Assembly: GCF_000069225.1 (NCBI RefSeq)
Contig: NC_010407.1
Location: forward strand, 2,046,001-2,110,000
Length of the DNA stretch: 64,000 nt
Direction of reading: 5' to 3'
Source: Clavibacter sepedonicus
GTDB lineage: Bacteria; Actinomycetota; Actinomycetes; Actinomycetales; Microbacteriaceae
The translations under genes and the position numbers were made by a program. The stretch's first letter is position 1. Each line of letters opens with the position of its first letter. Positions 14,012 through 22,755 of this stretch are shown piece by piece. The notes under the pieces are model-generated. The model saw only the letters and a program-made list of their open reading frames with translations. It did no database searches and was not told where the DNA came from.

Positions 14012-15820
14012 CTAGCTGCGCATCCACTTCCGGAGCTGGTCGATGCGCTGCTGCAGCTGCGTCACGCTGCACTGGCCGACCGCGGGTCCGCCGCACACGC
14101 GACGGAGCTCGGCGTGCACGAGGCCGTGCGGCTCGCCGTGCAGCTTCGCGCGCATGCCGACGAGGCTGTTGAGGAGCTGGCGCTGCTCCTTGAGCGTGCG
14201 GTACAGCGGGATGTCGTCGGGGTCCTTCGGCGCGCCGCTCTCGGCCTGCTTCCGCTCGCGCTCGCTCGCGTGCCTCGACTGGCGGTGCTGCCGCTGGGCG
14301 AGGAGCTCGCGCACCTGCTCGGGCTCGAGGATGCCGGGGAGCCCGATGAACTCCTCCTCCTCGAGGCTGCCGACGTCGGCCATCTGCCCGAACTCGGCGC
14401 CGTCGAAGAGCACCTTGTCGAACGTGGCCTCAGACCCCATGGCCTCGAACGAGAACTCGCTCAGCAGGGAGTCGGATCCCTTCTCGCTGCGGTTCGCCTC
14501 GCCCATCATGGCGTCCTCGGGGTTGTAGAGGTCGCCCTCCTTCGAGGAGTCGCGGTCGAGCGCGTGGTCCCGCTGGCGCTCCAGCTCGTTGGCGAGCACG
14601 AGGAGGTTGGGGACGCTCGGCAGGAAGATCGACGCCGTCTCGCCGCGGCGCCTGGCCCGGACGAAGCGCCCGACGGCCTGCGCGAAGAACAGCGGCGTGG
14701 ACGCGCTGGTGGCGTAGACGCCCACGGCGAGCCGCGGCACGTCGACGCCCTCGGAGACCATGCGCACCGCGACCATCCAGCGCGAGGTGCTCGCGGAGAA
14801 GCGGTCGATGTTGGCGCTCGCCTCGACGTCGTCGGAGAGCACGAGGGTGACGGGCTGCCCGCTGATCCGCTGCAGGATCGCCGCGTAGGCCCGCGCGGTC
14901 GTGTGGTCGGTCGCGATGACCAGGCCGCCGGCGTCGGGGATCGACTGCCGCACCTCGCTGAGGCGCCGGTCGGCGGCGGCGAGCACCTGCGGGATCCACT
15001 CGCCGTCGGGGGCGAGCGCCGTGCGCCACGCCTGCGACGTGATGTCCTTGGTGTTCCCCTCGGCGAGCTGCGCCTCCATCTCGTCGCCCATCTTGTTGCG
15101 CCAGCGCATGCTGCCGGCGTAGGCGAGGAAGATGACGGGCCGCACAACGCCGTCGGCCAGCGCGCGTGAGTAGCCGTAGTCGTAGTCGGTCTGCGAGAGG
15201 CGGACGCCGCGGTGGTCGCGGAGGTAGCTGACGAACGGGATGGGCGCGGTGTCGGAGCGGAACGGCGTCCCGGTGAGCGAGAGGCGTCGGGTCGCGCGCT
15301 CGAAGGCCTCGCGGATGGCGTCGCCCCAGCTGAGCGCGTCGCCACCGTGGTGGACCTCGTCGAGGATCACGAGGGTGCGGCTCGACTCGGTCATCGTCTT
15401 GTGCAGGTAGGGGTTCGCCGCGACCTGCGCGTACGTGACGGCGGCCCCGTGGTAGTGCCGGCCGAGCGCGCCGGAGGAGTTGCTGTACATGGGATCGAGG
15501 CGGACGCCCGCGCGCGCGGCCGCGTCGGCCCACTGCTTCTTGAGGTGCTCGGTGGGGGCGACCACGGCGATCCGGTCGACGGTCTTGCGGTGCAGCAGCT
15601 CGGACGCGAGACGGAGCGCGAACGTGGTCTTGCCGGCGCCCGGCGTCGCGTTGGCGAGGAAGTCCCGCGGCTCCTTCTCGAAGTACGCGGTGAGCGCCTC
15701 CTCCTGCCAGGCCCGCAGCTTGCTGACGGTGCCCCAGGCGGCGCGCTCCGGGAAGGCCGGCGAGAGGTGCTCGGCCGCGGCGGATCCGACGTGCGGTGGA
15801 GGGGTCGGGAGGGTGCTCAC
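14012..15820 (-). CDS. DEAD/DEAH-box (SF2) helicase
   Basis: 602 residues. Walker A ATPGAGKTT (about 59-66) and Walker B DEVH (154-157) bind and split ATP; LTGTPFR is motif III-like; the C-terminal RecA domain has the TTARAY and AVGRFVRARR (motif VI) segments. Such proteins resemble the RadD/Ssl2-like helicases that act on DNA or RNA; the substrate is unknown. The GTG at 15820 follows a short GTGAGG ribosome site. The stop codon lies two bases from the end of the IS element and is built from the CTAG target site, so the original C-terminus may have been altered by the insertion. Confidence 0.85.
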   Translation of the reverse strand: MSTLPTPPPHVGSAAAEHLSPAFPERAAWGTVSKLRAWQEEALTAYFEKEPRDFLANATPGAGKTTFALRLASELLHRKTVDRIAVVAPTEHLKKQWADAAARAGVRLDPMYSNSSGALGRHYHGAAVTYAQVAANPYLHKTMTESSRTLVILDEVHHGGDALSWGDAIREAFERATRRLSLTGTPFRSDTAPIPFVSYLRDHRGVRLSQTDYDYGYSRALADGVVRPVIFLAYAGSMRWRNKMGDEMEAQLAEGNTKDITSQAWRTALAPDGEWIPQVLAAADRRLSEVRQSIPDAGGLVIATDHTTARAYAAILQRISGQPVTLVLSDDVEASANIDRFSASTSRWMVAVRMVSEGVDVPRLAVGVYATSASTPLFFAQAVGRFVRARRRGETASIFLPSVPNLLVLANELERQRDHALDRDSSKEGDLYNPEDAMMGEANRSEKGSDSLLSEFSFEAMGSEATFDKVLFDGAEFGQMADVGSLEEEEFIGLPGILEPEQVRELLAQRQHRQSRHASERERKQAESGAPKDPDDIPLYRTLKEQRQLLNSLVGMRAKLHGEPHGLVHAELRRVCGGPAVGQCSVTQLQQRIDQLRKWMRS

Positions 15821-16019
15821 TCGACCTCACGATACCCGCACCCGGGGACGCTCCCGTCGATCGCCGGGGCGCGCGAGCTGCTCGCGGCGGGCGGATCCGT
15901 GTCGCATGCGGCCTCGCGTCGGCGGCGCGCGACCCGGGCGGATCCGGGCCTCCGCGACGGGCCGGGCGCGTCGCCGCGCACGGCGCCGCATCAGCTCCCA
16001 CCGTCCGTCCGGCAGGCGC

Positions 16020-17201
16020 TCAGGACGTGCGCGGGACCGGTCCGAGCAGCGTGGTCGCGATGGTCTCCGCGGTCTGCCGGTCGCTCGAGGGGTGGAAGCC
16101 GCCGGCGAGCACGTCCCGGTACAGGCGGCCGAGCTCGTCGCCCGTTTGGAAGGATCCGCCGCCCGCGACCGCGACCGCGCGCTGCACGACCTCGGCCGCC
16201 GTGCGGGTCGCCCGGACCTTGGCGCCGACGAGGAGGGACGCCCAGCGGTCGCCGTGGTCGACGCCGCGGTCGACGTCGGCGGCGAGCGCCGTGAGCTGCG
16301 GGAGGAGCGCGTCCTGCGCGAGGGCCGCCTCCGCGACGAGGTGCCGGATCCCGGGGTCGGCCGCGAGCGTCGCGCCGCCGGCCGCGCGCGAGGTGCGGCG
16401 GAGCGCGGACTCCACGGCGAGGTCGAGCGCGCGCTGCCCGATCCCCGCGTACACGGCGGCGATGAGCAGCTCGAACGCCTGCAGCACGGCGAGGACGAAC
16501 GGGTCGTCGCGACGGCCGTGCTCGCGGCGGCGGACCACGTCGGCGGGCCTCGCGCGCACGTCCCGCAGGATCACCGTGTGGCTCTGGGTCGCCCGCATGC
16601 CGAGCGTGTCCCAGTCGGGCACGATCTCGAGGCCGGCGGCGTCGCGCGGCACGAAGGCGTGCACGAGGAGGGGCCGCTCCGGATCCGTGCCGTCGCGTCC
16701 GAAGAGACCGAGCCTCGTCCAGGCGGGCGCCATGCTGGAGGAGACCTTGGTGCCCGTGAACCGGTACCCGCCGTCCGCGTCGGGCTCGGCCCGCGTGAGC
16801 GCGTCGGCGAGCGCCTGGTCGTTGCCGGGCTCGCTGATCGCGAAGGCCAGCAGCTCGCCGCGGCCGGCGTCCTCGAGGACGCCGCGGAGCGAGTCGTCGC
16901 CGCGGTCGGCCAGGATCCGGGCGGCGGCGGTCCAGACGAGGTGCATCCCGACGCCGAGCGCCGTGGCGGGCGCGGCCTGGGCGAGGAGGTGCTGCGCGCG
17001 CACGGCGTCGGCGAGGGATGCGCCCGACCCGCCGAGCGCGCGCGGCACGAGGAGCCGGAGGTGGCCGGCGTCCCGCAGCTCGTCGAGGTCCTCCGCGAAG
17101 AACGCGTTGCGGGCGTCGTAGCCGGCAGCCCGTGCGCGGATCCGGTCGAGGAGCGCGTCGTCGAGGTGCGCGAGCGGGTCGGCCGGGGCGTCGGGCGTCA
17201 T
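16020..17201 (-). CDS. Acyl-CoA dehydrogenase family flavoprotein
   Basis: 393 residues in the three-domain acyl-CoA dehydrogenase order: an N-terminal helical domain (LLVPRALGGSGASLADAV), a beta domain with AFAISEPGND and FTGTKVSSSMAP, and a C-terminal helical domain. It lacks an obvious catalytic Glu in the usual position that I can assign, so it may be one of the family's acyltransferase- or monooxygenase-like members rather than a fatty-acid dehydrogenase. FAD use is expected. ATG 17201 is chosen because upstream sequence loses the family pattern. It sits 52 bases after the VOC gene on the same strand and could share its transcript. Confidence 0.8.
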   Translation of the reverse strand: MTPDAPADPLAHLDDALLDRIRARAAGYDARNAFFAEDLDELRDAGHLRLLVPRALGGSGASLADAVRAQHLLAQAAPATALGVGMHLVWTAAARILADRGDDSLRGVLEDAGRGELLAFAISEPGNDQALADALTRAEPDADGGYRFTGTKVSSSMAPAWTRLGLFGRDGTDPERPLLVHAFVPRDAAGLEIVPDWDTLGMRATQSHTVILRDVRARPADVVRRREHGRRDDPFVLAVLQAFELLIAAVYAGIGQRALDLAVESALRRTSRAAGGATLAADPGIRHLVAEAALAQDALLPQLTALAADVDRGVDHGDRWASLLVGAKVRATRTAAEVVQRAVAVAGGGSFQTGDELGRLYRDVLAGGFHPSSDRQTAETIATTLLGPVPRTS

Positions 17202-17253
17202 GCGCCCAGTCTCCCCCGCCGGTCCGCCGGTCCGCCCCGCCGACGACCGGCGC

Positions 17254-18105
17254 TCAGGAGGCGGACAGCACCAGGGCGTTGCCCCACGGGTCCTCGAAGG
17301 CGAGCGCACGGCCGTCGTCGCGCGTGGCGACGCCCGCCGACCGGAGGCGCGCGTCCACCGCCTCGACCTCGTCGCGCGTCGGCACCTCGATGCGCACCGT
17401 GCCGAGGCCGAGCGTCGCGGGCCGTCGCCCGGCGCCCCGGCTGTTCCAGGTGTTCATCGCCATGTGATGGTGGTACCCGCCCGCGGAGACGAAGATCGCG
17501 GATCCGTGCCAGCCGGCCACGAGCTCGAAGCCCAGGGTGTCGACGTAGAACGCGGACGCCGTCTCCGTGTCGCCCACCTGCAGGTGCACGTGGCCGATCC
17601 CCGCCGCGTCGGACGCGGCGTCGTCGACCGGCGCGAGCTCGTCGCGGAGGAACGCGTTCGGGTCGAGCCGCAGGCTGTCCATGACGACGTGGCCGTCCTG
17701 CCACGTCCACTCGTCGCGGGGACGGTCGGTGTAGAGCTCGACGCCGTTGCCCTCGGGGTCGGTGAAGTAGAAGGCGCGGCTGACGAGGTGGTCGGCGCTG
17801 CCGGTGTAGGTGCCGGGCGCACGCCGGGCGACCGAGGCGACGGAGCGGGCGAGCGCGGCGGGCTCGTCGAAGAGCACGGCGGTGTGGAAGAGGCCCGCGT
17901 TCCCCGGGCTCGGGAGGTCGTGGCCGCGCGCGGGCTCGAGGACGACGGCGGGGACGCCACCGCGTCCGAGCGTCGTGGACTCGGCACCCTCGTCGAGCTG
18001 CTCGAGCCCGACGGCGTCGCGGTAGTAGGCGGTCATGCGGTCGAGGTCGCCGACCAGCAGGGTCACGGGGCCCATGGTCGTGGCGGCGGAGAGCAGGTCG
18101 GGCAT
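17254..18105 (-). CDS. VOC family protein (two-domain glyoxalase / ring-cleavage dioxygenase type)
   Basis: 283 residues with two repeats of the vicinal-oxygen-chelate fold: the first starts MGPVTLLVGDLDRM and ends FYFTDPEGNGVELY; the second starts GIGHVHLQVGDTETA and ends FEDPWGNALVL. The metal ligands expected of the fold are visible as His in HTAVLF and HVHLQV and Glu in NGVELY. Proteins of this kind are often catechol-2,3-dioxygenase-like or hydroquinone-detoxifying enzymes; the substrate is not known. ATG 18105 has GAGGA upstream. An inverted repeat upstream looks like a MarR-type operator. Confidence 0.85.
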   Translation of the reverse strand: MPDLLSAATTMGPVTLLVGDLDRMTAYYRDAVGLEQLDEGAESTTLGRGGVPAVVLEPARGHDLPSPGNAGLFHTAVLFDEPAALARSVASVARRAPGTYTGSADHLVSRAFYFTDPEGNGVELYTDRPRDEWTWQDGHVVMDSLRLDPNAFLRDELAPVDDAASDAAGIGHVHLQVGDTETASAFYVDTLGFELVAGWHGSAIFVSAGGYHHHMAMNTWNSRGAGRRPATLGLGTVRIEVPTRDEVEAVDARLRSAGVATRDDGRALAFEDPWGNALVLSAS

Positions 18106-18137
18106 GGGTCCTCGTTCGTCGGGTCGTTCACGGGCTT

Positions 18138-18151
18138 GTTGAACTCTCAAC
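18138..18151. promoter_or_regulatory. MarR-like operator candidate GTTGA-N4-TCAAC
   Basis: A perfect 5+5 inverted repeat with a 4-base centre, between the divergent VOC and SGNH genes, 32 bases above the VOC start. MarR-family regulators of quinone- and aromatic-stress genes often bind repeats of this form. No MarR gene is adjacent in the window. Confidence 0.4.
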
Positions 18152-18229
18152 CATTGTGCACGGACGGGCATTCCCGGTGGCGTCCGGACGCCTTCCTATG
18201 ATGGGAAGGCCCTACCCGGAAGGATCCAC

Positions 18230-19021
18230 ATGACCGAGCCCCACCCCTGGCGCCGCTACGTCGCCCTCGGCGACTCCTTCACGGAGGGCATCGGCGATCC
18301 CGAGCCGGGGAGCCCCGGCGGGCACCGGGGCTGGGCCGACCGCGTGGCCGAGGTGCTGGCCGAGCAGGTCGAGGGGTTCGCCTACGCGAACCTCGCCATC
18401 CGCGGGCGGCTGCTCGGGCAGATCGCCGACGAGCAGGTCGAGCCGGCGCTCGCGCTGCACCCCGACCTCGTCTCGCTCTCGGCGGGCGGCAACGACATCC
18501 TCCGGCCCGGCGCAGACCCCGACCGCCTCGCGGAGCGCCTCGACGGCATGGTCGCCCGGCTCTCCTCCGAGGGCGCGACCGTGGTGCTGTTCACCGGCAC
18601 CGACGTGAGGTTCTCCCCCGTCTTCGGCCGACTGCGCGGCAAGGTCGCGATCTACAACGAGGACATCCGCGCGGTCGCCGCCCGGCACGACTGCATCGTG
18701 GCCGACCAGTGGGCGCTCACCGAGATCCAGGATCCGCGCATGTGGGACGTCGACCGGCTGCACCTCGCGCCGCTCGGCCACCACACCGTGGCGCGCATGG
18801 TGCTGCAGGCGCTCGCCGTGGAGAACGACCTGGAGCCCTTGAAGCCCGAGCCGCTGCCGCAGCGCATCTGGAGCCAGGCGCGCGCCGGCGACATCGACTG
18901 GGCGCGCTCGTACTTCGTGCCGTGGGTGCTGCGGCGCCTCCGCCACCAATCCTCGGGCGACGGACGCACGGCCAAGCGGCCGGACGCGTCGCCGTGGACG
19001 CGCGTCGACGCCGGGAGCTGA
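18230..19021 (+). CDS. SGNH/GDSL-family hydrolase
   Basis: 263 residues with all SGNH blocks: GDSFTEG with the nucleophile Ser16, the Gly/Asn block (NLAIRGRLL, SAGGND), and a C-terminal DxxH pair (VDRLHL). No signal peptide is present, so the enzyme is probably a cytosolic esterase or lipase with an unknown substrate. The ribosome site GGAAGGA stands close before ATG 18230. The C-terminal extension (WARSYFVPWVLRRLRHQ) is common in actinobacterial members. It converges with the carboxypeptidase gene, whose stop is 17 bases away. Confidence 0.9.
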   Translation: MTEPHPWRRYVALGDSFTEGIGDPEPGSPGGHRGWADRVAEVLAEQVEGFAYANLAIRGRLLGQIADEQVEPALALHPDLVSLSAGGNDILRPGADPDRLAERLDGMVARLSSEGATVVLFTGTDVRFSPVFGRLRGKVAIYNEDIRAVAARHDCIVADQWALTEIQDPRMWDVDRLHLAPLGHHTVARMVLQALAVENDLEPLKPEPLPQRIWSQARAGDIDWARSYFVPWVLRRLRHQSSGDGRTAKRPDASPWTRVDAGS

Positions 19022-19037
19022 GCGCCCGCCAGATCCG

Positions 19038-20252
19038 TCAGCCGAGCAGCTCGCCCGGGTTGCCCAGGCGCCACCAGCCGTCGGGGCCCGGGATCGCGCG
19101 GTCGAGCGCCAGCGGCACCCGCACCGTCTGCTGCCCGGCCGTGACCGTGGCCGTGCCGACCGCGGTGCCGGCGGGGGCCTCCCCGGATCCGGATGCCTCG
19201 ACCGTCGTCGTCACGGGCGTGTCGCCCCACACGAGCAGCGACTCGTCCTCGCCGGCGACGGCCTGGGCGGTCGCGCCCCATGCGGTCGTGTAGTCGGCGA
19301 ACGGCTCCCCCGCCGTGGCCACCTGCACGACGTGCAGGTTCGCCGTGACCGTCGGCAGCAGCGCCGTCACCTGCCTGGCGAGCTCCGCGTGGTCCCGCGC
19401 GCCGAGGGTCACGCCCACCAGGGTCACGTCCCGGTCGCCGACCTTCGTGTCCACCGCCCAGAGCAGGCACTTGCCCGCCTGCTCGAGCGTGCCGGTCTTG
19501 ATGCCGCGGAACCCGGGGACGTCCGCGAGCATGTTGCGGTTCTCCACGGTCCCCACCCCCGCCACGTCGGCGCTGCGCTGGTCGACGATGCCCGAGAGCA
19601 CCGGGTCGGCGAGCACCATCTCGCCGATGCGGACGAGGTCGGCCGTCGTGCTCACGGTCTCGGGCGAGAGGCCCATCGCGTCCGCGACGTGCGTGCCTGT
19701 GAGGCCCTGGTCGGCGAGCCAGGCGTTCGCGGCCGCGACGAAGGCGTCGTTCGAGCCGTACGCCCAGACCCCGAGCGCCGCCGCGTAGTTGTTGGCGCTC
19801 GCGAGCAGGGCGCCCTCCAGGAGGTCCCGCTGCGAGAGGCTCGTGCCCGGCACGGCGGGCTCGACGATCCCGTCCTGCTTGAGGATCTCGCCGCGGAGCG
19901 CCTCGTCCTCGGCGGTGAAGGTGACCTGCGGCCCGTCCTCGCCGGGCGCGAGCGGCTTCGCCTCCAGCACGACGAGGGCCGTCACGGTCTTGGTGATGCT
20001 CGCCATCGGCCGGGACACGGGCGCGGCCTCGTTCGTCGCGAGGACGCCGTCGAACCCGATGGCGCCGACGGCGGAGACGCCATCGGCCGGCCAGCTCTCG
20101 GGCGTGGGGACGTTGACGACGGGCGACGGGGCGTCGACCTGGGCGACCGCGGCGGGCGGATCCGCCGTGAGGGTGACGGGGACGTACACACCCGCGGAGA
20201 CGATGAGCGCCGCGGCGACGCCGGCCAGGGTGACGCGGCGGACGCGGCTCAC
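19038..20252 (-). CDS. D-alanyl-D-alanine carboxypeptidase (peptidase S11)
   Basis: Trims the terminal D-Ala of peptidoglycan stem peptides outside the membrane. 404 residues with an N-terminal membrane anchor or signal (about 7-28, VTLAGVAAALIVSAGVYVPV). The penicillin-binding motifs are SITK (Ser85-Lys88), SAN (152-154) and KTG (252-254). The C-terminal part may be the domain that places the enzyme at the wall. The GTG start at 20252 overlaps the stop of the methyltransferase gene by 4 bases (GTGA), implying translational coupling with the unrelated upstream gene. Confidence 0.88.
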   Translation of the reverse strand: MSRVRRVTLAGVAAALIVSAGVYVPVTLTADPPAAVAQVDAPSPVVNVPTPESWPADGVSAVGAIGFDGVLATNEAAPVSRPMASITKTVTALVVLEAKPLAPGEDGPQVTFTAEDEALRGEILKQDGIVEPAVPGTSLSQRDLLEGALLASANNYAAALGVWAYGSNDAFVAAANAWLADQGLTGTHVADAMGLSPETVSTTADLVRIGEMVLADPVLSGIVDQRSADVAGVGTVENRNMLADVPGFRGIKTGTLEQAGKCLLWAVDTKVGDRDVTLVGVTLGARDHAELARQVTALLPTVTANLHVVQVATAGEPFADYTTAWGATAQAVAGEDESLLVWGDTPVTTTVEASGSGEAPAGTAVGTATVTAGQQTVRVPLALDRAIPGPDGWWRLGNPGELLG

Positions 20253-21058
20253 GCGGGGACCCGCAGCGCGTAGAGCGCGACGGCGCTCGCCGCGGCCACG
20301 TTGAGCGAGTCGACGCCGTGCAGCATGGGGATCACGACGGTCGAGTCCGCGTGGCGGAGCGCGTGGCGGCTGAGGCCGTCGCCCTCGGTGCCGAGCACGA
20401 GCGCGATCCGCTCGGGCGCATCCGCCGCGAAGGCGTCGAGGGTGACCGCATCGTCCTCCAGGGCGAGCGCGGCGAGGTGGAAGCCGGCCTCGTGCAGGAG
20501 CGGCGCCGCCTCCGACCACTCGGGCAGACGGGTCCACGGCACCTGCAGCACGGTGCCCATGCTGACGCGCACGCTCCGCCGGTAGAGCGGGTCGGCGCAG
20601 CGCGGGGTGATCAGCACGGCGTCGGCGCCGATGCCCGCCACCGCGCGGAAGATCGCGCCGACGTTCGTGTGGTCGACGATGTCCTCCAGCACGACCACCC
20701 GGCGCGCGTCCCGCAGGACGTCGGCGACCGCGGGCAGCGGCGGACGGTGCATGGCCGCGAGCGCTCCGCGGTGCAGGTTGTAGCCGGTGAGCCGCTCGAG
20801 CACGGCGGCCGCGCCGACGAAGACGGGCACGTCGGGGAAGCCCTCGAGGAGCGGCGCGACGTCGTCGAGCCACTGCTCCTGCACGAGCACCGAGCGCGGC
20901 ACGTGCCCCGCGGCGAGCGCGCGGCCCATGACCTTGGTCGACTCGGCGATGTAGAGGCCGCCCGCGGGCTCGCTCACACGACGGAGGGCCACGTCGGTGA
21001 GCCGCGAGTAGTCCTCGAGGCCCGGAGAGGAGAGGTCCTCGATGCGGTGGATGTGCAC
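20249..21058 (-). CDS. TrmH/SpoU family RNA 2'-O-methyltransferase
   Basis: 269 residues. The N-terminal substrate-binding region precedes a SPOUT domain with the three family motifs: DIVDHTNVGAIFRAVAG (motif 1), LVLGTEGDGLS (motif 2) and IPMLHGVDSLNVAAASAVAL (motif 3), which form the knotted S-adenosylmethionine site. It should methylate a ribose in tRNA or 23S rRNA; the target is not known. The GTG at 21058 follows GGAAGG. The gene overlaps the next one (carboxypeptidase) by 4 bases. It is divergent from the sirtuin gene across 156 bases. Confidence 0.9.
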   Translation of the reverse strand: MHIHRIEDLSSPGLEDYSRLTDVALRRVSEPAGGLYIAESTKVMGRALAAGHVPRSVLVQEQWLDDVAPLLEGFPDVPVFVGAAAVLERLTGYNLHRGALAAMHRPPLPAVADVLRDARRVVVLEDIVDHTNVGAIFRAVAGIGADAVLITPRCADPLYRRSVRVSMGTVLQVPWTRLPEWSEAAPLLHEAGFHLAALALEDDAVTLDAFAADAPERIALVLGTEGDGLSRHALRHADSTVVIPMLHGVDSLNVAAASAVALYALRVPA

Positions 21059-21214
21059 GCCGGTCCTTCCTCCGTCCGCCCCGTCGCGGGTGCGGAGCCT
21101 CATCGCGCGGTGCCGTCGCGGGGATGCGCTGTCTAGACTCGACAGGACAATGATGCCCTGCCCCGTCGCCGCCCGCCGACATGGCACGGCGCCAGCTCGG
21201 CACCGGGAGGCCCC

Positions 21215-22069
21215 ATGAGCACCGCTCTCCGTGACGATCCCCGACCCCCCGCGGGGTCGACGATCGTCGAGGCGGTCGAGCTGATGCGCGGCCGCCGCAC
21301 CGCCGTCCTCACGGGCGCCGGCCTCAGCACCGACTCGGGCATCCCCGACTACCGCGGCGAGGGCGCCCCGAAGCGCAACCCCATGACCTTCCAGCAGTTC
21401 CGCAGCGAGGGCGACGACTTCCGCCGCCGCTACTGGGCGGGCGGGCACCTCGGCTGGAAGGCCTTCAGCTCGGCCCGGCCCAACGACGGGCACGCGGCGC
21501 TCGCCGACCTCGAGGCCGCCGGCGTCGTGGGCGGTCTCGTCACGCAGAACGTGGACGGCCTGCACGAGCGCGCCGGATCCCGGCGGGTGGTCGACCTGCA
21601 CGGCTCGCTCGACCGGGTCCTCTGCCTCGACTGCGGCCAGGCCTACGCGCGCTCCGCGATCGCCGACCGCATCAGCGCCGAGAACCCGTGGCTCGACCAG
21701 CCCGACGCGGTCGAGCTCAACCCGGACGGCGACGCGCAGGTGCACGACGTCGACCGGTTCCGCATCCCCGTCTGCAGCGTCTGCGGCGGCATGCTCAAGC
21801 CCGACGTGGTCTTCTTCGGCGAGCTCGTGCCCACCGAGCGGTTCCGCGAGGCGAGCGCCATCGTCTCGGACGCGGACGTGCTCCTCATCGCCGGGTCGTC
21901 CCTCGCGGTCAACTCCGGCATCCGCCTGCTGGAGATCGCGCGGAGGAGCCGCATGCCGATCGTGATCCTCAACCGCGGCACCACCAAGGGCGACACCCGG
22001 GCCACGGTGCGGCTCGAGGGCGGCACGAGCGAGATCCTCCGCACCATCGCGACGGAGCTCGCGTCGTGA
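21215..22069 (+). CDS. Sir2-family NAD-dependent protein deacetylase
   Basis: 284 residues. It carries the sirtuin NAD loop TGAGLSTDSGIPDYRG (about 38-53), TQNVDGLH with the neighbouring catalytic His (DLHGSL), and a zinc site of two Cys pairs (CLDCG and CSVCGG). The later SSLAVNSG and ILNRG segments complete the Rossmann part. It removes acetyl groups from lysines, for example on acetyl-CoA synthetase in other bacteria. The start is ATG 21215. It overlaps the phosphatase gene by 4 bases, so both proteins are made from one message. Confidence 0.93.
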   Translation: MSTALRDDPRPPAGSTIVEAVELMRGRRTAVLTGAGLSTDSGIPDYRGEGAPKRNPMTFQQFRSEGDDFRRRYWAGGHLGWKAFSSARPNDGHAALADLEAAGVVGGLVTQNVDGLHERAGSRRVVDLHGSLDRVLCLDCGQAYARSAIADRISAENPWLDQPDAVELNPDGDAQVHDVDRFRIPVCSVCGGMLKPDVVFFGELVPTERFREASAIVSDADVLLIAGSSLAVNSGIRLLEIARRSRMPIVILNRGTTKGDTRATVRLEGGTSEILRTIATELAS

Positions 22070-22692
22070 CGCGCATCGTGCTCGTCCGCCACGGCCGCAC
22101 CGCGTGGAACGTGGAGCGGCGCGTGCAGGGATCCAGCGACATCCCGCTCGACGACACCGGCCGCGCGCAGGCCGCGACCGCGGGCGCGCTGCTCGCGGAG
22201 GGCGGCGCGGGATGGGATGCGGTGCACGCGAGCCCGCTGAGCCGCGCCTTCGAGACCGCGTCGATCATCGCGGAGCACCTCGCCCTCGGCGGTGCGCCCA
22301 CGACGGGTCCGCTGCCGGAGCCTGCGCTGGCCGAGCGCCGCTACGGCCTCGCGGAGGGCCTGACCCACACGGAGATCGAGGCGCGCTTCCCGGACGGCGA
22401 CGTGCCCGGCCGCGAGACCGTGGAGTCCGTCACCGAGCGCGCGGGAGCAGCGCTCCTCCGCCTCGCCGAGCGGCACCCCGGCGGGTCGATCATCGCCGTG
22501 TCGCACGGCGGCGTCATCGCGGCGCTCGCCCGCAGCCTCGACGCGTCGCTCGTCGGCCGCCCGGGTCCCATGATCGAGAACGGCTCGACGCACACGTTCG
22601 GCGTGGTCGACGGCGAGCTGTCGCTGCTGCGCTTCGGCGGCATCGCGGACCTCGGGTCGATCGCCGACCTCGACCCGGCCCGCCGGGCCTGA
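22066..22692 (+). CDS. Histidine phosphatase (phosphoglycerate mutase-like) family protein
   Basis: 208 residues. The catalytic loop is LVRHGRTAWN with phospho-acceptor His9; the second His is in AVSHGGVI, and the Glu acid is probably in the AERRYGLAEG segment. The family includes cobalamin phosphatase-like and small-molecule phosphatases; true 2,3-bisphosphoglycerate mutase is unlikely because of length and sequence. The GTG at 22066 overlaps the sirtuin stop (GTGA). Its substrate is unknown. Confidence 0.88.
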   Translation: MTRIVLVRHGRTAWNVERRVQGSSDIPLDDTGRAQAATAGALLAEGGAGWDAVHASPLSRAFETASIIAEHLALGGAPTTGPLPEPALAERRYGLAEGLTHTEIEARFPDGDVPGRETVESVTERAGAALLRLAERHPGGSIIAVSHGGVIAALARSLDASLVGRPGPMIENGSTHTFGVVDGELSLLRFGGIADLGSIADLDPARRA

Positions 22693-22702
22693 GACCGAGC
22701 CT

Positions 22703-22742
22703 CGGCCGGGGCCGCGGCCGCTCCCCCGGCCGGGCGGACGGT
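22703..22742. terminator. Hairpin between convergent genes
   Basis: Nine-bp arms (22703-22711 and 22734-22742) with a 22-base loop that can itself pair (GCCGCGGC). It lies between the phosphatase stop and the glycosyltransferase stop and could serve both strands. Confidence 0.5.
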
Positions 22743-22755
22743 GTCCCCGCCGGGC

